64,000 bases of DNA from an uncultured Eubacteriales bacterium (GTDB lineage: Bacteria; Bacillota; Clostridia; Peptostreptococcales; Anaerovoracaceae). The notes under the pieces were generated by a model. The model was not told the origin of the DNA. It made no database searches and saw nothing but the letters and a program-made list of their open reading frames with translations. Shown here one piece after another: positions 6,967 to 15,466 of the stretch. Both the position numbers and the translations under genes were made by a program. Each line of letters opens with the position of its first letter. Positions within the stretch are counted from its first letter, which is position 1. Location: the NCBI GenBank assembly GCA_900542295.1, contig UQNJ01000014.1, forward strand, positions 1 to 64,000. Direction: 5' to 3'.

Positions 6967-9900
6967 ATGAGAGAAATAATAAGAGATGTTTTAAGTAGAT
7001 ATCATGTGGGGCACCTTTCTCAGGATGAATTGAAATACGACTTGAGAAAGGCATGCATAAAAAAAGAAGAAAGGGTTTTATCTTTAGATATGACCCTTAA
7101 TTTTGTTATGCCTCTTGACGCATGCCACGATATAAAGGATAGAGTGGGACAAAAACTTGGAGATATGGTAAGCGGCGTGGAAATAAATTTTTCATATGAC
7201 CACATCCTGCTTACAGAAGAGGAAATAATAGAACTTTTTATTCCTCATATGATAGAAATAGTAAATGGCGGATACGGAGGAATTACAAAAGCAGTCCAAA
7301 AGGATAAATTCATATTTGATGGTAAAAATTTAACTATATATGCCGCAGGTGGCTTCACAGTTGACCTGCTCAACAGTCATGTCGCTAAACAGTTCAAAAC
7401 TCTTTTAAAGTCAGTTTTTAATATAGATACGGAAGTAATCTTTAAGAATGACGAGGATAATTTTCAAAAGAGTGTTAAGGCTTTCAGAGAAGTAGAGGAT
7501 GAAGATATTAAGCGTTCTCTTGAAGAGTACAAGAAGCATCTCAAGTGCAAGACGGACAATGTTAAGAATGAATCCACTCAAAAGTCTGAACCGTCTCAGC
7601 CAAAGGAAAGGTGGAGCGGCAGAAGAAGAGAGAAAGAAGAACCTGCACAAGGCAACCGGATAATGGGAAAGCCTATCAGCTCCGATGCTACAACAAGACT
7701 GAGGGATATAGAACCGTCTCAGGGAGTTGTGGTAGTAGAGGGAACTGTATTCAGGATAACTCACCGCCTTATAAAGAGTGGAAATTTTCTCATGACTTTG
7801 CTTCTGACCGACAATACAACGACCATATGTACGAAAGCCTTCATAACATCTGCAAAGCAGAAGGAAATAGAAAGTCTGCTTGCTGAGGGAGATGCGGTAA
7901 AAATCAGAGGCGAGGTACAGTGGGATACTTTTGAAAATCTTAATGTTGTAATGATAAAAGATTTGCAGAAAGGTGAAAAGGCAGAAGAAAGACAGGATAC
8001 ATGGCCGGACGGAAAACGTGTGGAGTTACATGCTCATACAAAGATGAGTGCTATGGATGGTTTAAACGAACCGGCAGATATAGTGAATCAGGCAGCAGCT
8101 TGGGGTCAGCCTGCCGTAGCAATAACAGATCACGGTGTGGTACAGGCATTTCCTGATGCTGCAAAAGCCGCAAAGAAGCTTCGTGATAAGGGGAAGGACA
8201 TTAAAGTCATATATGGAATGGAAGGCTATGTGTTCGATGATGAGGGTCTGGTAGATGAAGAAGGAAACATAGATTACAAAAGTAAGCCCACCAATCATAT
8301 AATTCTTTTGGCAGCCACTCAGGAGGGAATGAAAAACATATATAAACTTGTATCATTCTCTCATCTGGATTATTTCTATAAGAGGCCGAGACTTCCCAAA
8401 TCGGTTATAGAAGCAAACAGAAATGGCATAATAATCGGCTCTGCTTGTGAAGCGGGGGAACTTTATCAGGCATTTTACAGACAAAAATCTCATGAAGAAA
8501 TCAAAAAAATTGCAGAATTTTATGATTATTTTGAAATACAGCCTTTAATAAACAACAGATTTTTGACAGAGGACAGAACAGAAGGCGGCAAATACCCCGA
8601 CAGGAGACGACTTAGCATAGATGATCTCAAAGACATAAACAGGCAGATAGTCGAGCTTGGGGATGAGATGGGAAAGCCGGTAGTTGCAACAACTGATGCT
8701 CATTATGACAGGGACACTTCAGCCATATACCGAAATATAATAATGGCAGGTCAGGGATTTAAAGACGCAGAAAACGGTCAGGGCCTTTATTTGAGAACTA
8801 CCGACGAAATGATGGAAGAGTTTTCTTATCTTGGAAAAGAACAGGCAAGAAAAGTTGTAATAGAAAATACAAATATGATTGCTGATAAAGTTGATATACT
8901 GCTTCCGGTGCCGAAGGGAAAGTTTCCTCCTAAAATAGCCGGCGCCGAAGATACGCTTAGAAAAACATGTATGGAAAGAGCACACAGTATATACGGCGAT
9001 CCGCTCCCTGATGTTATCGGAGAACGGCTTGAAAAGGAGCTGAATTCCATAATAAACAACGGATATGCGGTGATGTACGTTTCAGCTCAGATGCTTGTCA
9101 AGAAATCTTTGGAAGACGGGTATCTGGTTGGATCCAGAGGCTCGGTGGGTTCATCGCTTGCGGCTACCATGGCAGGAATAACGGAAGTAAACCCTTTGGA
9201 TCCGCATTACATATGTCCTGAATGTAAATATCTTGAATTCGGAGATATGCAGAAGTATGATTGCGGAATAGATATGCCTCCGAAAAAATGTCCGGTATGC
9301 GGTACGGAGCTTAACAGAGACGGCTTTACCATACCATTTGCTACATTCCTTGGTTTTGACGGTGACAAGGAGCCTGATATAGATTTGAATTTTGCAGGAG
9401 AATATCAGCCGGTGGCACATAAATATGTCGGTAAGATATTCGGTGAAAAAAATGTGTTTAAGGCAGGTACTGTAGGAACAATCGCCGATAAAACCGCTTA
9501 TGGGTATGTAAGAAAGTTTTATGACGAGCAGGGAATACCGATAAATAAATATGAAGCAGACAGGCTTACGCAGCATTGTACAGGGATAAAAAGAACTACG
9601 GGTCAGCATCCGGGAGGAATCGTAATAGTTCCGGATGACCACGAGATTTATGAATTCTGTCCCGTGCAGCACCCTGCAAATGATACGAAGTCGGATATAA
9701 TAACTACTCACTTCGATTATCACAAGATAGATGAAAATCTGCTTAAGCTTGATATATTGGGGCACAATGTTCCGTCAATGATAAGGCAGCTTCAGGATAT
9801 GACAGGAGTAGATCCTCTGACAGTGCCTCTTACGGACAGAAAGGTGCTGAGCATATTCAACGGTATAGAAGCTCTGGATATTAAGGACCCGGATTATAAA

Positions 9901-10794
9901 TTCAAGCACGGCTCTTACGCAATACCGGAGTTTGGTACATCATTTGTAAGGCAGATGCTTGACGATACAAAGCCGGATAAATTTGCCGACCTTGTAAGAA
10001 TATCAGGATTTTCCCACGGCACAGATGTGTGGCTCAACAACGCCCAGGACTACATAAGAGACGGCGTAGCTACCATGAGAGAGGTAATATCCACAAGAGA
10101 TGATATAATGAACTATTTGATGCTTAAGGGCATAGAAAACAAGACATCGTTTCAGATTATGGAGGATGTCAGAAAGAACAGGCCGCTGAAGCAGGAACAG
10201 CTTGATGTAATGGAGGAGCATGGTGTTCCTCAGTGGTATATAGACTCATGCATCAAAATTCAGTACATGTTCCCAAGAGCTCATGCTGTTGCATACACCA
10301 TGATGTCATTCAGAATGGCATGGTATAAAGTATATTATCCGAGAGAATTTTATGCTACCTACTTCAGCAGCGTAGTCAGTGATTTTGACGCAGATACCAT
10401 ACTTAAGGGTAAAAATGCGATTTTAGAAAAAATAGATTTGATAAATGCAAAGGGTCAAGAAGCTACGGCAAAGGAAAATAACGAGCTGATAGTTTTAGAG
10501 GTGGCTTATGAAATGTACGCAAGGGGATATGAGTTTAAGGACATGGTTCTTGGAGAATCAGAGGCCGGAAAGTTCAAAATATCCGATGGCAAAGTACTGC
10601 TGCCTTTCATGGCTCTGAGCGGAATGGGAGAAACTGCTGCCAGATCTCTTGTAGATGAATACAAAATCAAGCCGTATGACACCATAGAAGAGATAATGAA
10701 GAGAGCAAAGATAAACAAGACTTCTATAGAAGCTCTTAAGGCAAGAGGAGTTCTTAAGGGACTTCCTGAAACAGATCAGCTGAGTTTCTTTTGA
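6967..10794 (+). CDS. polC: DNA polymerase III alpha subunit, PolC type, without the exonuclease insert
   Basis: Main replicative polymerase of low-GC Gram-positives. Domains in order: N-terminal domain (about 1-190), a charged linker, an OB fold (about 240-335), a PHP domain starting RVELHAHTKMSAMDG near 352, the palm with DGDKEPDIDLNF near 800 carrying catalytic aspartates, a zinc-like cluster (CPECKY and CPVCG, about 750-780), fingers with TTGQHPGGIVIVP, and a C-terminal part with FPRAHAVAYTMMSFRMAWYK. It has 1275 residues; Bacillus subtilis PolC has about 1437. In PolC a DEDD proofreading exonuclease is normally inserted in the PHP domain; here the chain passes from YGMEGYVFDDEG to THIILL-like PTNHIILLAA (about residues 415-441) with no DxETTG or other Exo motif. 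The start is ATG 6967; the nearest Shine-Dalgarno (CAGGAG) is rather distant. Confidence 0.95.
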   Translation: MREIIRDVLSRYHVGHLSQDELKYDLRKACIKKEERVLSLDMTLNFVMPLDACHDIKDRVGQKLGDMVSGVEINFSYDHILLTEEEIIELFIPHMIEIVNGGYGGITKAVQKDKFIFDGKNLTIYAAGGFTVDLLNSHVAKQFKTLLKSVFNIDTEVIFKNDEDNFQKSVKAFREVEDEDIKRSLEEYKKHLKCKTDNVKNESTQKSEPSQPKERWSGRRREKEEPAQGNRIMGKPISSDATTRLRDIEPSQGVVVVEGTVFRITHRLIKSGNFLMTLLLTDNTTTICTKAFITSAKQKEIESLLAEGDAVKIRGEVQWDTFENLNVVMIKDLQKGEKAEERQDTWPDGKRVELHAHTKMSAMDGLNEPADIVNQAAAWGQPAVAITDHGVVQAFPDAAKAAKKLRDKGKDIKVIYGMEGYVFDDEGLVDEEGNIDYKSKPTNHIILLAATQEGMKNIYKLVSFSHLDYFYKRPRLPKSVIEANRNGIIIGSACEAGELYQAFYRQKSHEEIKKIAEFYDYFEIQPLINNRFLTEDRTEGGKYPDRRRLSIDDLKDINRQIVELGDEMGKPVVATTDAHYDRDTSAIYRNIIMAGQGFKDAENGQGLYLRTTDEMMEEFSYLGKEQARKVVIENTNMIADKVDILLPVPKGKFPPKIAGAEDTLRKTCMERAHSIYGDPLPDVIGERLEKELNSIINNGYAVMYVSAQMLVKKSLEDGYLVGSRGSVGSSLAATMAGITEVNPLDPHYICPECKYLEFGDMQKYDCGIDMPPKKCPVCGTELNRDGFTIPFATFLGFDGDKEPDIDLNFAGEYQPVAHKYVGKIFGEKNVFKAGTVGTIADKTAYGYVRKFYDEQGIPINKYEADRLTQHCTGIKRTTGQHPGGIVIVPDDHEIYEFCPVQHPANDTKSDIITTHFDYHKIDENLLKLDILGHNVPSMIRQLQDMTGVDPLTVPLTDRKVLSIFNGIEALDIKDPDYKFKHGSYAIPEFGTSFVRQMLDDTKPDKFADLVRISGFSHGTDVWLNNAQDYIRDGVATMREVISTRDDIMNYLMLKGIENKTSFQIMEDVRKNRPLKQEQLDVMEEHGVPQWYIDSCIKIQYMFPRAHAVAYTMMSFRMAWYKVYYPREFYATYFSSVVSDFDADTILKGKNAILEKIDLINAKGQEATAKENNELIVLEVAYEMYARGYEFKDMVLGESEAGKFKISDGKVLLPFMALSGMGETAARSLVDEYKIKPYDTIEEIMKRAKINKTSIEALKARGVLKGLPETDQLSFF

Positions 10795-10823
10795 TTTATA
10801 ATGAAGCAAAGGGATGTGAAGAT

Positions 10824-11436
10824 TTGGAGATAGAAATTAAAGATATAAGAAAAAAAGATTACAAAAAAGCTATAATGTTTGCATTAAAGGGTATGAGCTG
10901 CGACTGGTATATAGATAATAAATGGGCATTGAAGGCTTATGGAAAATATTTCTGGTATATGGAGCTGAACCGGGCAACACAGATATTTGCAGCATATAAT
11001 AGAAGACAAATTCGTCGGAGTACTGCTGGCTGAGGTTGAGGTAGAAAAAAAGAAAAAACAGAACTTCTTTCAGCAGCTTTATGTTAGGATGGTGGATCTT
11101 TTTCAGAAGACTTTTCTAAAGGCGGGAGAGGGTGTTTACAAGGAAACTACAGAAGAACAGAGGGAACATTATTTGAAATCTCATAAAGCTGACGGAGAGA
11201 TACTTTTTCTGGTATCAGATCCCGAGTGCAGTGTAAAAGGCATAGGAACAGCTTTGCTTGAGGCACTTGAAGAAAAAGAAAAAGGAAAAACCATGTATCT
11301 TTTTACAGACGACGGATGCACATATCAGTTTTATGAACACAGAGGATTCGATAGAGTAGAAGAAAAAGATATCATAATGAAAATGCCTAAAGGAGATGTT
11401 CCTCTGAGATGCTTTATGTATAGTAAAGTATTATGA
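10824..11436 (+). pseudogene. GNAT acetyltransferase with a +1 frameshift
   Basis: Two overlapping frames together give one acetyltransferase-like protein. The first (TTG 10824, with AAAGGGA about 11 bases before) runs through GMSCDWYIDNKWALKAYG to IFAAY near 10997; the second continues IEDKFVGVLLAEVE and on through the acetyl-CoA loop SVKGIGTALLEALE and the FYEHRGFDRVEEKDI motif to 11436. Removing one A in the TATAATAG stretch at 10995-11002 restores a single frame of about 204 codons. It therefore looks inactivated, unless the base is a sequence error. It lies directly behind polC and ends in a hairpin shared with the convergent Crp/Fnr gene. Substrate unknown. Confidence 0.75.
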
Positions 11437-11462
11437 AAAAACAATAAGTGGATTAAATTTAT

Positions 11463-11509
11463 AAGACTCTGCTGTTTGTATACTTAAAAGTATAAGGCAG
11501 CAGAGTCTT
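11463..11509. terminator. Bidirectional hairpin between convergent genes
   Basis: AAGACTCTGCTG (11463-11474) pairs perfectly with CAGCAGAGTCTT (11498-11509), and a TATACTT/AAGTATA stem nests inside. It separates the plus-strand GNAT remnant from the minus-strand regulator. Neither side has a strong T-run, but the stem is long. Confidence 0.65.
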
Positions 11510-11531
11510 GCTTAAAGTAACTAAGATACTG

Positions 11532-12191
11532 TCAGGATTCATAAAGCTCTCTGAGCTTTTTCAAATCGGTAATTTCTATGGTTCCACGTGACAGCGTTAC
11601 AAGGCCTTCGCTCTGAAAATATTTGAGCATTCGGCTTACAACTTCACGAGCAGTGCCTAAATGATTGGCAATCTTTTCATGGGTTACTTTAAGGGACAGA
11701 GTACCTTCTATTATAGACTCTTCTGCTAAAAACTCTGCAAGACGTTTATCGAAGCTTTTCCACATAAGCTGCTCTATAAGCCACATAACTTCGGAAAATC
11801 TGCCGGCCATAATCTGATTGGTATAATTAGCCAGAGGAGCCGATGATTCTGTAAGCTGTTTATATACTTCTGTTGGAATAACAAACAGCTCTGAGTCTTT
11901 TTCAGCTTCAACAAAAATTTCAAACTGTATATTCTGCATCATACATGATGCAGAAAACAGGCATATGTCCATTTCAAACAATCGATACAGGGTAATTTCT
12001 TTGCCTTCATCTGAAAGTATGTAAGCACGAAGCTGTCCTGAATTTACGAGGACAAGACCGCTGCAATCAGAAGAACCGTTATGGATTACAGTGCCTTTTT
12101 TTACGGTTCTTTTCAGTGTTGAGCTGGAAATTATATCTTGCTGCTGTTTGGTGAGCATGCTCCATATTGGGAAAAAATCAAAAATCTGCAT
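11532..12191 (-). CDS. Crp/Fnr-family transcriptional regulator
   Basis: A 219-aa regulator with an N-terminal cyclic-nucleotide-binding-like beta barrel (about 15-125), a long dimer helix (about 125-150), and a winged helix with recognition segment THEKIANHLGTAREVVSRML (about 168-187). No N-terminal Cys cluster like that of classical Fnr is present, although a Cys-rich patch (DICLFSASCMM, about 75-85) occurs within the barrel. It is divergent from the trxA/trxB pair, which makes that operon a natural target, possibly redox- or NO-linked control; this is inference. No TGTGA- or TTGAT-type box is obvious in the 118-bp divergent spacer. Confidence 0.88.
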   Translation of the reverse strand: MQIFDFFPIWSMLTKQQQDIISSSTLKRTVKKGTVIHNGSSDCSGLVLVNSGQLRAYILSDEGKEITLYRLFEMDICLFSASCMMQNIQFEIFVEAEKDSELFVIPTEVYKQLTESSAPLANYTNQIMAGRFSEVMWLIEQLMWKSFDKRLAEFLAEESIIEGTLSLKVTHEKIANHLGTAREVVSRMLKYFQSEGLVTLSRGTIEITDLKKLRELYES

Positions 12192-12309
12192 AATATAAAC
12201 CTCTCTTTAATGTAAGTATAAAAAATTTCAGCTGCAGATGTCAATCGTTTTATTAAAATCTGTCATTTGGGGGTAAAATAAAAATATATATACAAAAGGA
12301 GAGAGTGCG

Positions 12310-12636
12310 ATGAGTATGGTAGATATGAACGGAGAATTATTTGAAAAGATGACAGAAAAAGGACAGCCTCCCACACTGGTGGAGTTTTGGGCGCCGTGGT
12401 GTGTATATTGCCGCAGAATAGGACCGGCATTGAAAAAGATAGAGGAACAGTATGACGGAGTTGTGGATATAGGCAGGGTAAATATAGATGATGAACCTCA
12501 GATATCAGAGAAAGAAAAGATAGAAGTTGTTCCGACCTTTGTTTTTTACAAAGACGGAGAAGCTGTAGATTCCATGGTAGCGCCGGATTCAAAAGCAAAG
12601 CTTGAGGAATTTATAAACAGTAACTTAAACAGATAG
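12310..12636 (+). CDS. Thioredoxin-like protein with a CVYC active site
   Basis: A 108-aa single-domain thioredoxin fold: the strand LVEFWAPWCVYC places the redox pair at Cys31 and Cys34, and cis-proline is in VVPTFVFYKDG (about 76-86). The active site is WCVYC instead of the canonical WCGPC, which should change redox potential and partner choice. AAAAGGAGAG precedes ATG 12310. It is followed directly by trxB, so it is the likely substrate of that reductase. A glycine-reductase-type thioredoxin is another possibility, as those also often carry non-GP active sites. Confidence 0.93.
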   Translation: MSMVDMNGELFEKMTEKGQPPTLVEFWAPWCVYCRRIGPALKKIEEQYDGVVDIGRVNIDDEPQISEKEKIEVVPTFVFYKDGEAVDSMVAPDSKAKLEEFINSNLNR

Positions 12637-12645
12637 GTGATGAAT

Positions 12646-13578
12646 ATGGATAAAATATATGATGTAATAGTACTGGGAGGAGGTCCCGGAGGATATACGG
12701 CGGCATTGTATGCGGCAAGAGCAGGTCTTAAGACACTTGTGATAGAAAAACTTTCGGCAGGAGGACAGATGGCACTGACTTCTCAAATAGATAATTATCC
12801 GGGATTTGAAGATGGTGTGGATGGATTTTCCCTTGGAGAAAAAATGCAGACAGCCGCAGAAAAATTCGGTGCCGAAACTGAAATTGCAGAAGTTAACAGT
12901 GTCTCGCTGGAAGGAAATGAAAAAAAGGTAGTGACAAGTGAGGGCACATTTATAGGACATGCTGTAATAATAGCTACGGGAGCTTCTCCGAGAGAATTAG
13001 GTGTGAACGGCGAAGAGGAGCTTGTCGGAAGAGGCGTAAATTATTGTGCCGTATGTGACGGAATGTTTTATAAGGATAAGACTGTAATTGTAGCCGGAGG
13101 AGGCAATACTGCCGCAGCCGATGCATTGCTTCTTTCAAGAATATGTAAAAAAGTAATACTTGTACACAGAAGAGATTCTTTGCGTGCAACAAAGATATAC
13201 CATGAGCAGCTTGAAAAAGCTCCAAATGTGGAATTCAGATGGAATACCGTTGTGTCGGAGCTTATCAGAGAAGAAAAACTGACAGGAGTAAAGCTGAAGG
13301 ATGTGAATAGCGGTGAAATTACGGAAGAAAGCTGTGACGGAATATTTGTAAGTATAGGCAGAAAGCCTTCGACTGAACTGTTTAAAGGGCAGGTTAATTT
13401 AGATGAAGGTGGTTATATAATTGCGGGTGAGTCTACAGTTACAAATATTGAAGGAGTATTTGCCGTAGGAGATGTCAGAACCAAAGCCTTGAGGCAGGTA
13501 GTTACTGCTGTTGCAGACGGTGCGGTGGCAGCTCACTATGCAGAGGAATATATTGCGGCATGCAGCTTTAAAAATTAA
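12646..13578 (+). CDS. trxB: Thioredoxin reductase (NADPH)
   Basis: Flavoprotein that reduces thioredoxin. The 310-aa protein has the FAD loop VLGGGPGGYTAALYAARAG (about 9-27), the redox dithiol CAVC near residues 135-138, the NADPH loop VAGGGNTAAADALLLS near 148-163, and the C-terminal FAD motif GVFAVGDVRTKALRQ near 272-286. In-frame GTG 12637 and ATG 12640 exist, but AGGTGA at 12635-12640 best serves ATG 12646. It pairs with the upstream thioredoxin and ends at a strong terminator. Confidence 0.95.
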   Translation: MDKIYDVIVLGGGPGGYTAALYAARAGLKTLVIEKLSAGGQMALTSQIDNYPGFEDGVDGFSLGEKMQTAAEKFGAETEIAEVNSVSLEGNEKKVVTSEGTFIGHAVIIATGASPRELGVNGEEELVGRGVNYCAVCDGMFYKDKTVIVAGGGNTAAADALLLSRICKKVILVHRRDSLRATKIYHEQLEKAPNVEFRWNTVVSELIREEKLTGVKLKDVNSGEITEESCDGIFVSIGRKPSTELFKGQVNLDEGGYIIAGESTVTNIEGVFAVGDVRTKALRQVVTAVADGAVAAHYAEEYIAACSFKN

Positions 13579-13593
13579 ATATTAAATTTAAAG

Positions 13594-13646
13594 GAAGCCT
13601 TTCTTACTCCTATTTACTGATAGGAAAAAGAAGGCTTCTTGTTTTT
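13594..13646 (+). terminator. Intrinsic terminator after trxB
   Basis: GAAGCCT near 13594 pairs with AGGCTTC ending at 13638, with an inner CCTAT/ATAGG stem, followed by TTGTTTTT. A convincing rho-independent terminator for the trx operon. Confidence 0.85.
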
Positions 13647-13706
13647 GCATTATATACCAATAATTTAAGATATGATAATTAAATGATATATATAAATCCG
13701 AATCGG

Positions 13707-13717
13707 TATGGTATAAT
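13707..13717 (+). promoter_or_regulatory. Extended -10 promoter for the lytic transglycosylase gene
   Basis: TATGG (13707-13711) immediately precedes TATAAT (13712-13717), matching the Gram-positive TRTGN extended -10 form. There is no good -35. The transcript would start about 13724 and carry a leader of about 115 nt. The rest of the 13579-13839 spacer shows no recognised riboswitch. Confidence 0.6.
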
Positions 13718-13839
13718 TTTCCTCTTTTAAGACCAATATCATATATGTGCCGTAAATATTTACATTTTAGTAATGAAATGTTTCGGTACAGGGAAGAATT
13801 AACTTAAAGAACAGAGAAAGGTCTGTTAAGAGGGATTTT

Positions 13840-14499
13840 ATGAAAAGAAAAGTAAAATTTAGAAGAAAAATTTTGAGACCGTTATTTATAAAAGCTATGA
13901 TTGTTTTTACAATTATCGGATTTATGACCGCAGCAGTTATTGAGCATACGCAAGATGTACATGCTCAAAGCAGAGAAGAGGCGGTTGACAGCGATTTTAA
14001 AACTTTTGGCGGAATTATACAGGCTATAGTCAACATAAGAGGTATGATGGAAGAAATGCCTGTCAAAATCACAAAAAATACATTCAAATATTATGATGTT
14101 CCTATTAGTGATGAATTGCAGCTGGATATTAAAGAGATATGCGATTTTTACGGCATAGAAATGGAGCTGATTTTGGCAATGATAAGGCATGAGTCGGGAT
14201 TTGATGCGGGAATATTGGGAGATGAAGAAAACAGTATAGGCCTTATGCAGATACAGCCGAAGTGGCATTCGTCAAGAATGGAAAGATTGGGAGTAACTGA
14301 TTTGAGGGATCCGGTGCAGAATGTTCGTGTTGGTGCAGATCTTTTGTCTGAGCTTATAAAAAAAGGAAAGGGAATCGAATGGGCACTTATGGCATATAAC
14401 GGTGGTGAAAATATGGCAGATAAGATGTGTGCATTAGGAAAGATAACTCCTTATGCACAAAAGGTGATGCAATACAAAGAAGAGATAAATTACAGATAG
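13840..14499 (+). CDS. Secreted lytic transglycosylase, SLT domain
   Basis: A 219-aa protein with a basic N terminus and one membrane/signal segment (about 13-38, possible AxA-type cleavage near VHAQS), then a spacer and a C-terminal SLT (lysozyme-like) domain. The catalytic Glu is in MIRHESGFDAG near residue 117, followed by SIGLMQIQP (about 128-136) and MAYNGG (about 184-189), the standard family motifs. It is expected to cleave peptidoglycan glycan strands outside the membrane. AAGAGGGA precedes the ATG. A 36-codon gene follows after 7 bp. Confidence 0.9.
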   Translation: MKRKVKFRRKILRPLFIKAMIVFTIIGFMTAAVIEHTQDVHAQSREEAVDSDFKTFGGIIQAIVNIRGMMEEMPVKITKNTFKYYDVPISDELQLDIKEICDFYGIEMELILAMIRHESGFDAGILGDEENSIGLMQIQPKWHSSRMERLGVTDLRDPVQNVRVGADLLSELIKKGKGIEWALMAYNGGENMADKMCALGKITPYAQKVMQYKEEINYR

Positions 14500-14506
14500 G
14501 GAGGGT

Positions 14507-14617
14507 ATGAACGTGACTAAAAAAAACGATCCAAAGCCTACTAACAGAGAACAGGGAGAAGAATATGGTCTTCCGGGCGAGGATAAAGGATATAAAAGAG
14601 CAGAATGCAGCAGATAA
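14507..14617 (+). CDS. Putative 36-aa hydrophilic small protein
   Basis: ATG 14507 to TAA 14617, preceded by a strong TAGGGAGGG site (14498-14505) five bases or fewer before the ATG, and followed four bases later by an intrinsic terminator. The product is charged and Pro/Gly-rich (starting MNVTKKNDPKPTNRE), with no membrane segment. It is probably translated with the transglycosylase gene as the last gene of the transcript. I do not recognise a family. The support is positional: ribosome site, spacing and terminator. Confidence 0.55.
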   Translation: MNVTKKNDPKPTNREQGEEYGLPGEDKGYKRAECSR

Positions 14618-14620
14618 GAC

Positions 14621-14688
14621 GACGGATTGAATGATATGTATCCGGGCATATAGAAAACCGGATACATATCAGACATCCGTCATTTTTT
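14621..14688 (+). terminator. Intrinsic terminator
   Basis: Nested stems: outer GACGGAT (14621) with ATCCGTC (14675-14681), inner ATGTATCCGG (14636-14645) with CCGGATACAT (14658-14667), then a run of six T (14683-14688). Ends the transglycosylase transcript. Confidence 0.88.
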
Positions 14689-14750
14689 ATGAAGCATGCA
14701 GTATAAGGTTTATCAGTAAGTATTTGGCCGGATCTCCATATTTTGTTCAT

Positions 14751-14779
14751 TTACATAAGCAGATTCAGCAGGTTATAGT
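14751..14779 (+). promoter_or_regulatory. Sigma-A-like promoter for the CAP protein gene
   Basis: TTACAT (14751-14756), a 17-bp spacer, then TATAGT (14774-14779), ending 32 bp before the ATG. Confidence 0.5.
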
Positions 14780-14811
14780 ATTTTTAAAAGAAAGTACATA
14801 GGAGGGAAAAT

Positions 14812-15291
14812 ATGAAAATTAAAAAAACTATACTGATTGTGACAATTGCAATGCTTTTTATGGCGGTAATTTTTTTTGAAGCCGAAAACGCATCAGCAAA
14901 ACAGAATTTTTCGTCTGAAGGAACAGAGATTCTTAAGATTGTTAATGCTCACAGGACAAGCAGAGGAATTCAAAGGCTAAAGATGGATGAAAAGCTTAAC
15001 ATGATAGCACAGCTTAAGGCACAAGATATGGCTGATAATAAATATTTTTCACATAACTCACCGTTCTATGGTTCGGTATTCGATATGATGCAGGAACATA
15101 ACTATTCATACAAGACTGCCGGAGAAAATATAGCGATGGGTCAGAAATCGGCACAAAGCACTATGAGAGCATGGATGAGCTCAAGGGGTCACAGAGATAA
15201 TATTTTGAAAGGAGAATACAGCAGGTCGGGAGTTGGATATGCAGTCAGCAGGTCAGGAACACCATACTGGGTACAAATTTTTGCGGGGTAA
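14812..15291 (+). CDS. Secreted CAP-domain (YkwD/SCP-like) protein
   Basis: A 159-aa protein with a signal peptide (about 1-29, cleavage after ASA) and a single CAP domain. Visible CAP motifs are VNAHRTSRGI near 45, KYFSHNSPFYG near 80, AGENIAMG near 104, and the SRGHRDNIL signature near 125, which supplies the His/Glu cavity residues. Bacterial CAP proteins are extracellular and often spore- or wall-associated, but their biochemical role is unsettled. AGGAGGG lies upstream of ATG 14812. It appears to be its own transcription unit. Confidence 0.9.
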   Translation: MKIKKTILIVTIAMLFMAVIFFEAENASAKQNFSSEGTEILKIVNAHRTSRGIQRLKMDEKLNMIAQLKAQDMADNKYFSHNSPFYGSVFDMMQEHNYSYKTAGENIAMGQKSAQSTMRAWMSSRGHRDNILKGEYSRSGVGYAVSRSGTPYWVQIFAG

Positions 15292-15398
15292 TAAGGGGTA
15301 ATAATCAGAAAAACTGTTAAGAAGCTTCCAAAAAAAGGAAATTACTTTTTTTCTTCAAAAAAGTTTGACAAAAACTTCATAAGAATACAAAAAGGGCT

Positions 15399-15426
15399 TT
15401 TACTTTCACGAGGTTTATTATATAAT
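15399..15426 (+). promoter_or_regulatory. Promoter for the nucleoside importer operon
   Basis: TATAAT at 15421-15426 with a weak TTTACT -35 at 15399-15404 (16-bp spacer). A TTGACA at 15365 has no -10 at a proper distance. I found no purine-riboswitch core in the 175-bp leader. Confidence 0.5.
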
Positions 15427-15466
15427 CAAAGTAACAAGTTATTGTAAAACACTTAGGAGGGAAAAA

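Noticed and set aside
9151..9765. 204-codon antisense frame in polC
   Set aside because: Composition (Ile/Tyr/Cys-rich) is typical of the reverse strand of AT-rich genes; the conserved polymerase palm lies opposite.
13718..13839. Possible c-di-AMP or c-di-GMP riboswitch before the transglycosylase gene
   Set aside because: Leader length fits and such genes are often controlled so, but I could not match either consensus core.
15292..15466. Purine riboswitch before the nucleoside importer
   Set aside because: No conserved purine-aptamer core found; only a promoter.
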